Part shown: positions 1 through 6,036 of the stretch, piece by piece | Numbering within the stretch: the stretch's first letter is position 1 | Layout of the letters: the number at the start of each line of letters is the position of its first letter | NCBI RefSeq assembly: GCF_031082345.1 | Contig: NZ_JAVHLH010000115.1 | Span: 1-8,644, forward strand | Reading direction: 5' to 3' | From: Brevundimonas sp. | Lineage (GTDB): Bacteria; Pseudomonadota; Alphaproteobacteria; Caulobacterales; Caulobacteraceae | Length of the DNA: 8,644 nt | Notes under the pieces: model-generated | Seen by the model: only the letters and a program-made list of their open reading frames with translations | What the model was told of the DNA's origin: nothing | The model's database searches: none | Translations under genes and position numbers: made by a program

Positions 1-71
1 GCGAGGCCATGCTGTCGGCGCTGGCCGACGAATGGCGGGGCATCTCGGCCTCACTCGAGAAGATTCTCTGA
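1..71 (+). CDS. C-terminal end of an upstream gene, possibly a PadR-family transcriptional regulator (partial)
   Basis: An open frame enters from the left edge and stops at TGA 69-71, giving about 22 residues that end LADEWRGISASLEKIL. This amphipathic helix with a Glu-Trp and a terminal leucine pattern resembles the C-terminal helix of PadR-type regulators. Such regulators are commonly encoded directly before membrane proteins with a HAAS/DUF1700-like N-terminus, which is what follows 24 bp downstream. The family call rests on this tail and the neighbour only, because the DNA-binding domain lies outside the window. Confidence 0.45.
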   Translation, partial: EAMLSALADEWRGISASLEKIL

Positions 72-95
72 AACCGGGGCTGAAGGGGAAGACCA

Positions 96-1220
96 ATGGA
101 CCTGATCGACCGATATCTGAACGCCGTCGCCGCCCAGCTGCCGCAGGACGAACGCGACGACATCATCGCCGAACTGCGCGACCTGATCCTGAGCCGCTTC
201 GAGGCGAAGGAAGAGGAGCTGGGCCGCGCCCTGACCGACGACGAGCAGGAGGCCATCCTTCATGAGATCGGCCATCCGCTCGTAGTCGCGGCCCGCTATC
301 GCAAGGGGCCGGATTCGCTGATCGGGCCCGAGCTATTCCCCTACTGGCTGTTCGCGGTGAAGGCCGGTCTGCTGGTCATGCTGGCGGTGCAGGCGATCGG
401 GCTGTTCGTCAGCCTGGTCAGCGGCCCCTCCGACGCCGGCCGGTCGATCGGCCAGGCGATCAACGGCTTCATCAGCTCGGGCCTGACCCTCGTGGGCGTG
501 GTCACCGTGATCGGCGCGGTGATGGAGCACATGGGCTATCGCCCGGGATGGATGAGCAAGTGGAAGGTCAACGAGCTGTCGGCCTTCGGCCTGTCCGACC
601 CGGCGGCCTGGGGCGCGGCCATGAGCGGGACGAAAACCGCGAAGGCGACCTGGGCGCCGCGCAGCCTCGGCCGCTCGAAAGTCTGGCCGGGCGGGGAGTA
701 TCTGTTCTCCTTCCTCGCGGTCGGCGTCTTCGTGCTGTGGTGGATCGGCGCCATCCACTTCCCCGGCCTGATGCATATCGGCCTGCGCGGCGAGGACGCG
801 GTGGTCACCGGCGCGCCGATCTGGACGACGCTGTACGGGGCTATCCTGTTCTACGCCGTGGCCCAGATGGCCGTCGATCTGGCCAGCCTGGCCCGGCCCA
901 CCGCGGCGCGGATGCGGGCCGCGGGCCAGGCCGTCATTGCAGGGGCCGGCCTGTGGCTGACCTGGGCGATCTTCGAGGCCGGGCACTGGTTCACCCTGAC
1001 CCGGGACGGCGAGACGGCGCGGATCGCCGGCGACTGGACGCTGCTGGACTTCGACCAACTGCGGGCGCTCGGAGACGGGACGCGGGATCTGGTCGGCGTG
1101 GCCAGCACCCTGTCGCTGGTCATGACCTGGGTGCTGGCCATCTCGGCGATCAGCCTGATCTTCAAGATCGTCGCCAATCTGTGGCGGGTGGTCCAGCCGG
1201 AGCCGCGGACGGCCGCCTGA
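96..1220 (+). CDS. Multipass membrane protein with N-terminal HAAS-type domain
   Basis: A 374-residue protein. Residues 1-70 are soluble, charged and helical (MDLIDRYLNAVAAQLP, a run of Glu/Asp-rich helix, then ILHEIGHPLVVAARYR), the pattern of the HAAS/DUF1700-like domain often encoded beside PadR regulators. About six hydrophobic segments follow, near residues 83-108, 121-146, 201-222, 241-265, 274-298 and 332-361. A basic, Trp-containing soluble loop lies near 150-200. The ATG at 96 is preceded by AAGGGGA (83-89) at 6-nt spacing, so the start is well supported. It sits 24 bp after the putative PadR gene and is probably co-transcribed with it. In such pairs the membrane protein is usually taken as part of an envelope-stress or transport response, but no catalytic motif is visible and the biochemical role is unknown. 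Confidence 0.75.
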   Translation: MDLIDRYLNAVAAQLPQDERDDIIAELRDLILSRFEAKEEELGRALTDDEQEAILHEIGHPLVVAARYRKGPDSLIGPELFPYWLFAVKAGLLVMLAVQAIGLFVSLVSGPSDAGRSIGQAINGFISSGLTLVGVVTVIGAVMEHMGYRPGWMSKWKVNELSAFGLSDPAAWGAAMSGTKTAKATWAPRSLGRSKVWPGGEYLFSFLAVGVFVLWWIGAIHFPGLMHIGLRGEDAVVTGAPIWTTLYGAILFYAVAQMAVDLASLARPTAARMRAAGQAVIAGAGLWLTWAIFEAGHWFTLTRDGETARIAGDWTLLDFDQLRALGDGTRDLVGVASTLSLVMTWVLAISAISLIFKIVANLWRVVQPEPRTAA

Positions 1221-1229
1221 CGGACGCTT

Positions 1230-1257
1230 CATCCGGACGCCCTTCTTCCGCCGGATG
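1230..1257 (+). terminator. Weak inverted repeat, possible terminator
   Basis: CATCCGG (1230-1236) and CCGGATG (1251-1257) form a perfect 7-bp stem around a 14-nt pyrimidine-rich loop, in the 57-bp gap between the membrane protein and the ketosynthase. No U-tract follows and the loop is long, so intrinsic termination is doubtful. It does mark a plausible transcription-unit boundary. Confidence 0.25.
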
Positions 1258-1277
1258 TTGTCGGGCAAGCTGCCGGC

Positions 1278-2426
1278 ATGAGCGAAACCGGCGCCCGGCT
1301 GCGAGAGGTCTACATAACGGGGGTCGGGGCGCATCTCCCCGGCCCGCCGGTCGGCCCGGACCGGATGGAGGACCACATCGGCCGCATCCACGGCCGGCCC
1401 TCGGTGGTCGGCCGCCGGGCGCTGCGCTGGAACGGCATCGGGACCCGCCACTACGCCATGGCTCCTGACGGGACGGTGGTCGACACCAACGCTGGAATGA
1501 CGGCGAAGGCCGTGGCGGCGGCGCTCGATGACGCCGGGCTGGGCCTCGGAGACCTGCAGCATCTGGCCACGGCCACGACCCAGGGCGACTACCTCGTGCC
1601 CGGCCACGCCACGGCCGTCCACGCCGAACTGGGCGGGGGACCGATGGAGATCGCCAGCTATCAGTCGGTCTGCGCCTCGGCCCTGATGGCCGCCAAGGGG
1701 GCCTGGCTGCAGGTGCGGGCGGGGGAGGCGGACGTCGCCGTGGCCGCGGCGGGCGAGTTCTCGTCGCGCTGGTTCCGGCCCGGCTTCTACGAGGGCACGG
1801 CCCTGGTCGACGCGAAAGGGCGGCTGGCGACAGAGGCGGACTTTCTGAGGTTCACCCTGTCGGACGGCGCCGGGGCGGTGGTCATGGAGCCGCGGCCGCG
1901 AGCCGACGGCCTGTCGCTGAAGGTCGAGTGGATCGACCTGACCTCGCTGGCGGGGCGCTTCGATCCCTGCATGTGGGCCGGCGCGACGCGGGCGGACCGC
2001 GCCGACATGGCCAGCGCCTGGAGCCATGCGGGGCCGACGGCGGCGCATGCGGCGGGGGCGGTGGCGCTGCTGCAGGATTTCGAACTGCTGAAGATCGTCA
2101 TCCGGGCGTGGATCGGCGTCTGGCTGGAGAAGGTCGACAGCGGGCGGATCGTGCCGGACTCGGTCGACCACCTGCTGTGCCACTACTCCGCGCGGTCGCT
2201 GCGCGAGGAGATCGTGGGGCTGCTGGAGAACACCGCCGCCATGATCCCCGAGGAAAAGTGGTTCACCACCCTGCCGGAGACGGGCAACATCGGCTCGGCC
2301 TCGATCTGGGTCATGCTGGAGGCCTTCATGAGGAGCGGACGGCCGAAGCGGGGCGACCGGGTGCTGTTGATCGTGCCGGAGAGCGGACGGGCCATGATCG
2401 GCTTCATGATGCTGGAGGCGGCGTGA
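1278..2426 (+). CDS. StlD/DarB-like beta-ketoacyl synthase III
   Basis: A 382-residue thiolase-fold condensing enzyme of the FabH/KAS III superfamily. The N-terminus (VYITGVGAHLPGPPVG, then RWNGIGTRHYA at residues 50-60) closely resembles StlD/DarB-type ketosynthases, which make cyclohexanedione or dialkylresorcinol precursors from ketoacyl substrates. The triad is readable: Cys132 in SYQSVCASAL, His302 in LLCHYSARSL and Asn337 in PETGNIGSASIW. LSDGAGAVVMEP (194-205) is the usual strand-turn after the active-site half. Length is normal for the family, so the enzyme looks complete and active. The ATG at 1278 has only a poor Shine-Dalgarno, but the domain begins just after it. Its stop overlaps the next ATG (TGATG), tying it to the diiron-type enzyme downstream. 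No DarA-type partner, acyl carrier protein or aromatase is visible here. The substrate is unknown, and an ordinary FabH role is less likely given the N-terminal motif. Confidence 0.82.
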   Translation: MSETGARLREVYITGVGAHLPGPPVGPDRMEDHIGRIHGRPSVVGRRALRWNGIGTRHYAMAPDGTVVDTNAGMTAKAVAAALDDAGLGLGDLQHLATATTQGDYLVPGHATAVHAELGGGPMEIASYQSVCASALMAAKGAWLQVRAGEADVAVAAAGEFSSRWFRPGFYEGTALVDAKGRLATEADFLRFTLSDGAGAVVMEPRPRADGLSLKVEWIDLTSLAGRFDPCMWAGATRADRADMASAWSHAGPTAAHAAGAVALLQDFELLKIVIRAWIGVWLEKVDSGRIVPDSVDHLLCHYSARSLREEIVGLLENTAAMIPEEKWFTTLPETGNIGSASIWVMLEAFMRSGRPKRGDRVLLIVPESGRAMIGFMMLEAA

Positions 2427-3094
2427 TGGCCGACGCCGCCGTGGCCGAAACCCTGCGCAAGCTGGCGGTGGTGTTCGCGGACTTCGAGCAGCGGCTGGAG
2501 GCGACGCCGCTGATCCGCAAGCTGACGCGGGGGCGGTTCGAACTGGCCGACTACCACGCCTTCCTGATCAACCTGCGCCAGCAGGTGAAGGACGGGGCCC
2601 TGTGGATGAGCCGGGCCGCGTCGAACATCGGCGAGGACCACCTCGAACTGCGCTCGACGCTGATGAAGCACGCGCTGACCGAGCATCGGGATTTCCGGCT
2701 GCTGGAGCAGGATTACGTCGCCTCGGGCGGACGGCTGGAGGACATCCTGTCGGCGCGGAAGAACGTCGGGTCCGAGGCCCTGTCGGCGTGGATGTTCCAC
2801 GAGGCGTCGAAGCCGGATCCCTTCGGCCTGCTGGGGGCCATGTGGATCATCGAGGGGCTGGGCTCGATCAAGGCCAGGCCTTGGGGGCTGAAGGTCCAGG
2901 AGCGGCTGGGCCTGCCCGACGAGGCGCTGCGCTTCCTGCTCTATCATGGCGACAACGACGTGGCGCACATGGAGGAGTTTCGCGAGATGCTGGCCATGGT
3001 CCTGCCGGACGAGGCCGTCGCGGAGCGCATCGTGACGACGGCGAAGGTGACGGCGCGGCTGTATGCGCTGCAGATCGAGGAGATCGCGGCGTGA
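2426..3094 (+). CDS. Heme-oxygenase-like fold putative diiron oxidase/oxygenase (iron-containing redox enzyme family)
   Basis: A 222-residue, all-helical protein resembling the TenA/CADD/UndA group. The start at ATG 2426 is supported by GGAGG (2414-2418) with 7-nt spacing and by a 1-nt overlap with the ketosynthase stop. Candidate metal ligands fall where this fold places them: an acidic/His cluster in helix 3 (H82, E86, H87 in LMKHALTEHRDF), E143 in AMWIIEGLGS, and H174, D178 and H181 in HGDNDVAH. The last is the H-x3-D-x2-H pattern of CADD-like heme-oxygenase-like diiron proteins. Known members perform O2-dependent chemistry such as fatty-acid decarboxylation to alkenes (UndA), N-oxygenation or C-C cleavage. 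The reaction here is unknown; its place between a ketosynthase and an unknown protein suggests it oxidises the ketosynthase product. A TenA-like thiaminase is less likely, since no thiamine gene is nearby. It overlaps the next gene by 4 nt (GTGA). Confidence 0.75.
   Translation: MADAAVAETLRKLAVVFADFEQRLEATPLIRKLTRGRFELADYHAFLINLRQQVKDGALWMSRAASNIGEDHLELRSTLMKHALTEHRDFRLLEQDYVASGGRLEDILSARKNVGSEALSAWMFHEASKPDPFGLLGAMWIIEGLGSIKARPWGLKVQERLGLPDEALRFLLYHGDNDVAHMEEFREMLAMVLPDEAVAERIVTTAKVTARLYALQIEEIAA
3077..3082 (+). promoter_or_regulatory. Ribosome binding site that fixes the GTG start at 3091
   Basis: GAGGAG lies inside the end of the diiron-enzyme gene, 8 nt before GTG 3091. It favours that start over ATG 3118 and fits translational coupling through the GTGA overlap. 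Confidence 0.65.
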
Positions 3095-3993
3095 CGGCCT
3101 ACGATCCGTTCGCGACCATGGCGCACGATCCGCGCGATCCGGACCCGTGGCTGGCGCTGTATCTGGACCAGAGCCTGCCGATCGACCCCGAGGCCAAGCG
3201 CTGTCTGCTGGTCGGGGCGCGGTCGTGGTCGCGGCGCTGGCTGTTCCCGGTCAGCCGGCCGCTGGTGATCCTGTTCTTCTGCGTGGTGAAGGTGCTGCGG
3301 GCTATCTCGCCGCGCTTCCCCAACCTGAACGGTCTGCTGCACAAGACCATCCACTGGGGCCTGCGCACCTTCGGCACGCCCGAGACCAACACCCTGATCC
3401 TGCGCCATTTCCACGTCGGCACCGAACTGCTGGCCTTCATGCGGATCAACGCCGGCGCGGCGGACATCTCCAGCCATCCATTGCGGCCGACGAGGCTGAA
3501 GGACATTGAGGACAATCTGTTCCTCCAGCACGACCTGAACGTCTTCAACTTCATCATCGAACTGAACCAGCGGCTGCGGGCCGAGGGGCGGGAGATTCTG
3601 CCGGCGGAGAGGCTGGATTTCTCGATGATTTCGGACACGTTCCCGGCCTTCGAGACGTTTCCGACGGGGCCGCTGAACAGGATCGACGTGCAGACGGCGG
3701 TGGAGTTCTACACGCCGCTGTACGCCCTGATGCTGCCGCGGAACGACTTCGTGCGGGCGGCGCATTCGCTGCAGCTGGACGAGACGGTGGCCATCTACAT
3801 CGCCCGCATCCTGGGCACGGATTACCATCTGAATTTCATCAAGAACGGCCATCCGATGGTGGCGCTGTCGACGCTGCAGGCGGGCTACCGGCTGATGATG
3901 CACGGGCTGGACTGCGAGGCCCTGCACGGCTGGCTGCGGGCGATGAAGGCGCGGCAGGCGGCGGGGCTGCCGGTGGACCCAGCGGCGGCCTGA
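3091..3993 (+). CDS. Unrecognised His-rich helical protein, third gene of the ketosynthase cassette
   Basis: A 300-residue protein that I cannot assign to a named family. It starts at GTG 3091, overlapping the preceding stop by 4 nt. The N-terminus is Asp/Pro-rich (HDPRDPDPWLALYLDQ). A basic stretch with paired Arg and Trp (RSWSRRW, 44-50) precedes one hydrophobic segment at about 54-71 (SRPLVILFFCVVKVLRAI), which could be a single membrane helix or a buried one. The rest is soluble and largely helical. Histidines are clustered: H84 and H88 (HKTIH), H106 and H108 followed by E112 (HFHVGTE), H147 next to D148, H246 and H254. This spacing would suit metal or cofactor binding but matches no motif I know. 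The C-terminus is an Ala-rich basic helix. Tight coupling implies it acts with the ketosynthase and diiron enzyme, perhaps as a membrane-associated partner or tailoring enzyme; that is inference only. Confidence 0.8.
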   Translation: MTAYDPFATMAHDPRDPDPWLALYLDQSLPIDPEAKRCLLVGARSWSRRWLFPVSRPLVILFFCVVKVLRAISPRFPNLNGLLHKTIHWGLRTFGTPETNTLILRHFHVGTELLAFMRINAGAADISSHPLRPTRLKDIEDNLFLQHDLNVFNFIIELNQRLRAEGREILPAERLDFSMISDTFPAFETFPTGPLNRIDVQTAVEFYTPLYALMLPRNDFVRAAHSLQLDETVAIYIARILGTDYHLNFIKNGHPMVALSTLQAGYRLMMHGLDCEALHGWLRAMKARQAAGLPVDPAAA

Positions 3994-4084
3994 CCACGGC
4001 ATCACGTTCGCCTACCGCTTCGCTGCTTGAGGCAATGTCCGAAAACCGCGAGACTCTGAGGCCGGCAGCGCTCATTCTGCGGTC

Positions 4085-5188
4085 ATGGAAAACGCCCGCG
4101 AGCTCGATCAGGAGGCCTGCTACCGCGCCGTGCTGACGCGGGACGCGCGCTTCGACGGGCGGTTCTTCGGCTGCGTGAAGACGACGGGCATCTACTGCCG
4201 CCCGGTCTGCCCGGCGCGGACCCCGAAGCGGGAGAACATGGTCTTCGTCGCATCGGCGGCCGCGGCCGAGGAGGCGGGCTTCCGCGCCTGCCTGCGCTGT
4301 CGGCCCGAGACGGCCCCGGACATGGGCGCGTGGCGCGGCACCTCGAACACCGTCAGCCGGGCGCTGGCCCTGATCGAGGCGGGGGCGCTGGACGAGGGAG
4401 ACGTGGACGCGCTGGCCGGACGACTGGGCGTCGGCGAGCGGCATCTGCGGCGGCTGTTCCGCCAGCATCTGGGCGCGGCGCCGGTCAGCGTGGCCCAGAC
4501 GCGAAGGGTGCTGCTGGCCAAGGCCCTGATCCACCAGACCGACCTGTCGATGGCGCAGGTGGCGCTGGCCTCGGGCTTCGGCAGCGTGCGGCGGTTCAAC
4601 GAGACCTTCCAGACTCTGTACGAACGCCCGCCGTCGGCGCTGCGCCGGCGCGGCGAAAGGGTCCACGAGGGCGGCGTCCGGCTGAGCCTCACCTACCGTC
4701 CACCCTATGACTGGGAGGCGATGCTGGCGGCGCTGGCCATGCGGGGCGACGCCGTCGAGGGCCGCAAATGGTCGCGCGTCCTGACCCGGGCGATCGACGG
4801 GGCCGAGGGGGCGGTCTCGGTCGACCCGGGGGAGCCAGGGCGGGTCTCGGTCTGCGTCGAGGCCGACGACCTGAAGGCGCTCCCGGGCGTGCTGGCGCGG
4901 GTGCGGCGGGTGTTCGACCTGTCGGCGGACCCGGACGCCATCGGCCGCGACCTGTCCGCCGACCCGGTACTGAAGCCGCTGGTCGAAGCGCGGCCGGGGC
5001 TGAGGCTGCCGGGCGACTGGATCGACGAGGGCGCGGAGCCGCCGAACGACCGCCTCGAGGATGCAACGCTCGCCGGGCGCGCCGAAAGCTGGCGGCCGTG
5101 GCGGGCCTATGGCGCCCTGCATCTGGCCACGGCCGGGATCAGCGGCGCGGACCTGATGGAGACACCCGATGCCCAACGTGCAGCCTGA
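4085..5188 (+). CDS. ada: Ada-type methyl-phosphotriester sensor/AraC regulator with AlkA N-terminal domain but no glycosylase core
   Basis: A 367-residue protein. Residues 1-80 are the Ada zinc/methyl-acceptor domain with Cys38, Cys42, Cys69 and Cys72 (CRPVCPARTPKREN, then ACLRCRP), the same numbering as E. coli Ada, where Cys38 takes a methyl group from phosphotriesters. Residues 88-190 are an AraC-type helix-turn-helix domain (VGERHLRRLFRQHLG; ASGFGSVRRFNETFQ). Residues 198-312 match the AlkA N-terminal domain (LSLTYRPPYDWEAML to PGLRLPGDW). In the usual Ada-AlkA fusion, of roughly 480-500 residues, a helix-hairpin-helix glycosylase domain with a catalytic Asp follows. Here only about 20 unrelated residues intervene before AESWRPWRAYGALHL (333-347), the normal last helix. 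Base excision is therefore probably lost, leaving a methylation-responsive activator. It overlaps ogt by 20 nt. The 91-bp gap upstream shows no clear promoter, Shine-Dalgarno or Ada box. Confidence 0.85.
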   Translation: MENARELDQEACYRAVLTRDARFDGRFFGCVKTTGIYCRPVCPARTPKRENMVFVASAAAAEEAGFRACLRCRPETAPDMGAWRGTSNTVSRALALIEAGALDEGDVDALAGRLGVGERHLRRLFRQHLGAAPVSVAQTRRVLLAKALIHQTDLSMAQVALASGFGSVRRFNETFQTLYERPPSALRRRGERVHEGGVRLSLTYRPPYDWEAMLAALAMRGDAVEGRKWSRVLTRAIDGAEGAVSVDPGEPGRVSVCVEADDLKALPGVLARVRRVFDLSADPDAIGRDLSADPVLKPLVEARPGLRLPGDWIDEGAEPPNDRLEDATLAGRAESWRPWRAYGALHLATAGISGADLMETPDAQRAA

Positions 5189-5693
5189 AACCCTGACCCT
5201 GGATCGCGTCGCCACGCCGGTGGGCGAGGTCCTGCTGGTCACGGACGGGGAGGGCGCCGTCCGGGCGCTCGACTTCTCCGACTACGAGGCGCGGATGATG
5301 CGGCTGCTCGGTCGCCACAGCCCGGGCTTCACCCTGACCGACGGGCGCGCGCCCGGGACGGTGCGCCGCGCCGTCGAGGCCTACTTCTCCGGCGATGTCC
5401 GGGCGCTGGACGGGGTGGCGGTGAAGACCGGCGGCACGGCGTTCCAGAAAGCCGTCTGGGCCGCCCTGCGCGCCATCCCCGCGGGCGAGACGCGCAGCTA
5501 CGGCCAGCTGGCCGCGGCGATCGGCTCGCCCAAGGCTGTCCGCGCCGCCGGGCTGGCCAACGGACAGAATCCGGTGGCGGTGATCGTGCCCTGCCACCGG
5601 GTTATCGGCGCCAACGGGACGCTGACGGGCTACGCCGGAGGGCTGGAGCGGAAACGCTGGCTGCTGACGCATGAGGGGGCGACGGTGTTGTAG
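5169..5693 (+). CDS. ogt: Methylated-DNA-[protein]-cysteine S-methyltransferase
   Basis: A 174-residue O6-alkylguanine-DNA alkyltransferase, which removes the alkyl group from O6-alkylguanine (and O4-alkylthymine) onto its own cysteine in a single-turnover reaction. The acceptor is Cys142 in IVPCHRVIGANG, followed by LTGYAGGLERKRWLLTHEG, which is diagnostic for the family. The DNA-binding part is FQKAVWAALRAIPAGETRSYGQLA, and the recognition helix is in PKAVRAAGLANGQNP with the Arg-finger-type Arg. An N-terminal RNase-H-like domain of about 85 residues precedes this, so length and order are complete. The ATG at 5169 lies inside the last codons of ada (20-nt overlap), so Ada sensor and repair enzyme are probably made from one message. 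This parallels separated AdaA/AdaB pairs rather than the fused E. coli Ada. Confidence 0.93.
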   Translation: MPNVQPETLTLDRVATPVGEVLLVTDGEGAVRALDFSDYEARMMRLLGRHSPGFTLTDGRAPGTVRRAVEAYFSGDVRALDGVAVKTGGTAFQKAVWAALRAIPAGETRSYGQLAAAIGSPKAVRAAGLANGQNPVAVIVPCHRVIGANGTLTGYAGGLERKRWLLTHEGATVL

Positions 5694-5697
5694 CCGC

Positions 5698-5909
5698 TTG
5701 TCATCCCGGCCGACGCGAAGCGGAGAGCCGGGACGGCAAGACGTCAAAAGGCGCTGTCCCGGAAATCGCACCGCGATTGTCCGGGAGCAGGGTAGCCATC
5801 TCGCCGGGTCTGACCTGTCTCCCGGATAGCTGCTGGCGCAGCTTCCGGGAGGAGAGCGGTTCTTGGCTGAGCGTCCCGGCTCTCCGCTTCGCGGCGGCCG
5901 GGATGACAA
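5698..5909. repeat. Composite palindromic intergenic repeat with 37-bp terminal inverted arms
   Basis: The outer arms 5698-5734 and 5873-5909 are inverted copies that match at 36 of 37 positions, the mismatch being A/C at the 16th base. Each arm is itself a hairpin, for example TCCCGGC 5704-5710 with GCCGGGA 5727-5733. Between them lie two more hairpins. The element starts 5 nt after the ogt stop and contains no plausible gene. The core resembles the multi-copy palindromes common between genes in Caulobacterales-type genomes. It may be a small non-autonomous (MITE-like or REP-like) element and could also stop or stabilise the ogt transcript. Copy number cannot be judged from one window. Confidence 0.8.
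5757..5851. repeat. Two internal hairpins of the composite repeat
   Basis: Hairpin A, 5757-5786: TCCCGGA-AATCGC pairs with GCGATT-G-TCCGGGA, a 13-bp stem with one bulged G. Hairpin B, 5819-5851: CTCCCGGA-T-AGCTGC pairs with GCAGCT-TCCGGGAG, about 14 bp with one bulged T. Both stems share the TCCCGG base with the outer arms but have different tips, so the element looks like related hairpins assembled in series. Confidence 0.7.
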
Positions 5910-5933
5910 GGACCGAATGGCAGGTCTGACCTC

Positions 5934-5961
5934 TTGCATTTTCCGGCCATCGTCCTAGATT
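5934..5961 (+). promoter_or_regulatory. Putative sigma70-type promoter of the nad operon
   Basis: TTGCAT (5934-5939) and TAGATT (5956-5961) are separated by 16 bp and lie in a locally AT-richer patch just after the repeat. The predicted transcription start, near 5967-5970, falls on the edge of the first palindrome, as expected for a repressor-controlled promoter. This gives a leader of about 100 nt before nadA. The assignment is by eye. Confidence 0.5.
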
Positions 5962-5968
5962 GCGCCTG

Positions 5969-5991
5969 CTTATGCTGAAAGTGAGCATAAG
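5969..5991 (+). promoter_or_regulatory. Operator-like palindrome 1 upstream of nadA
   Basis: CTTATGCT (5969-5976), a 7-nt spacer, then AGCATAAG (5984-5991): a perfect 8-bp inverted repeat at the predicted transcription start. Its 19-bp core (5971-5989) is similar in layout and bases to the palindrome at 6037-6055. It is likely a repressor site for NAD-synthesis control. Alphaproteobacteria are known to use NadQ- or NrtR-type regulators for such genes; which protein binds here is not determined. Confidence 0.6.
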
Positions 5992-5995
5992 TCGG

Positions 5996-6020
5996 CGGCG
6001 GACCCCTTGAGCCACCGCCG
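5996..6020 (+). other. Small GC hairpin in the nadA leader
   Basis: CGGCGG (5996-6001) pairs with CCGCCG (6015-6020) around a 13-nt loop, between the two palindromes. It could be incidental in such GC-rich DNA. No riboswitch class is recognisable and no U-tract follows. Confidence 0.25.
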
Positions 6021-6036
6021 TTCTTCGGGCCCATGA

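Noticed and set aside
333..2183. Very long open frame on the minus strand (616 codons)
   Set aside because: It is antisense to the membrane protein and ketosynthase, is Arg/Pro/Gly-rich with no domain pattern, and is expected from GC-rich codon structure.
3118..3120. ATG start for the third cassette gene
   Set aside because: GTG 3091 has GAGGAG at 8 nt and a GTGA overlap; nothing comparable precedes 3118.
3994..4084. Possible Ada box or promoter before ada
   Set aside because: No convincing AAAGCGCA-like box or -35/-10 pair with acceptable spacing was found in the 91-bp gap.
3839..5242. Long minus-strand open frame opposite ada (467 codons)
   Set aside because: Low-complexity Arg/Pro/Ala composition and complete overlap with the clearly coding ada gene.
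5698..5909. Idea that the hairpin array is a CRISPR or a tRNA-like element
   Set aside because: The hairpins differ from one another and are inverted rather than direct repeats with regular spacers, and no cloverleaf can be drawn.
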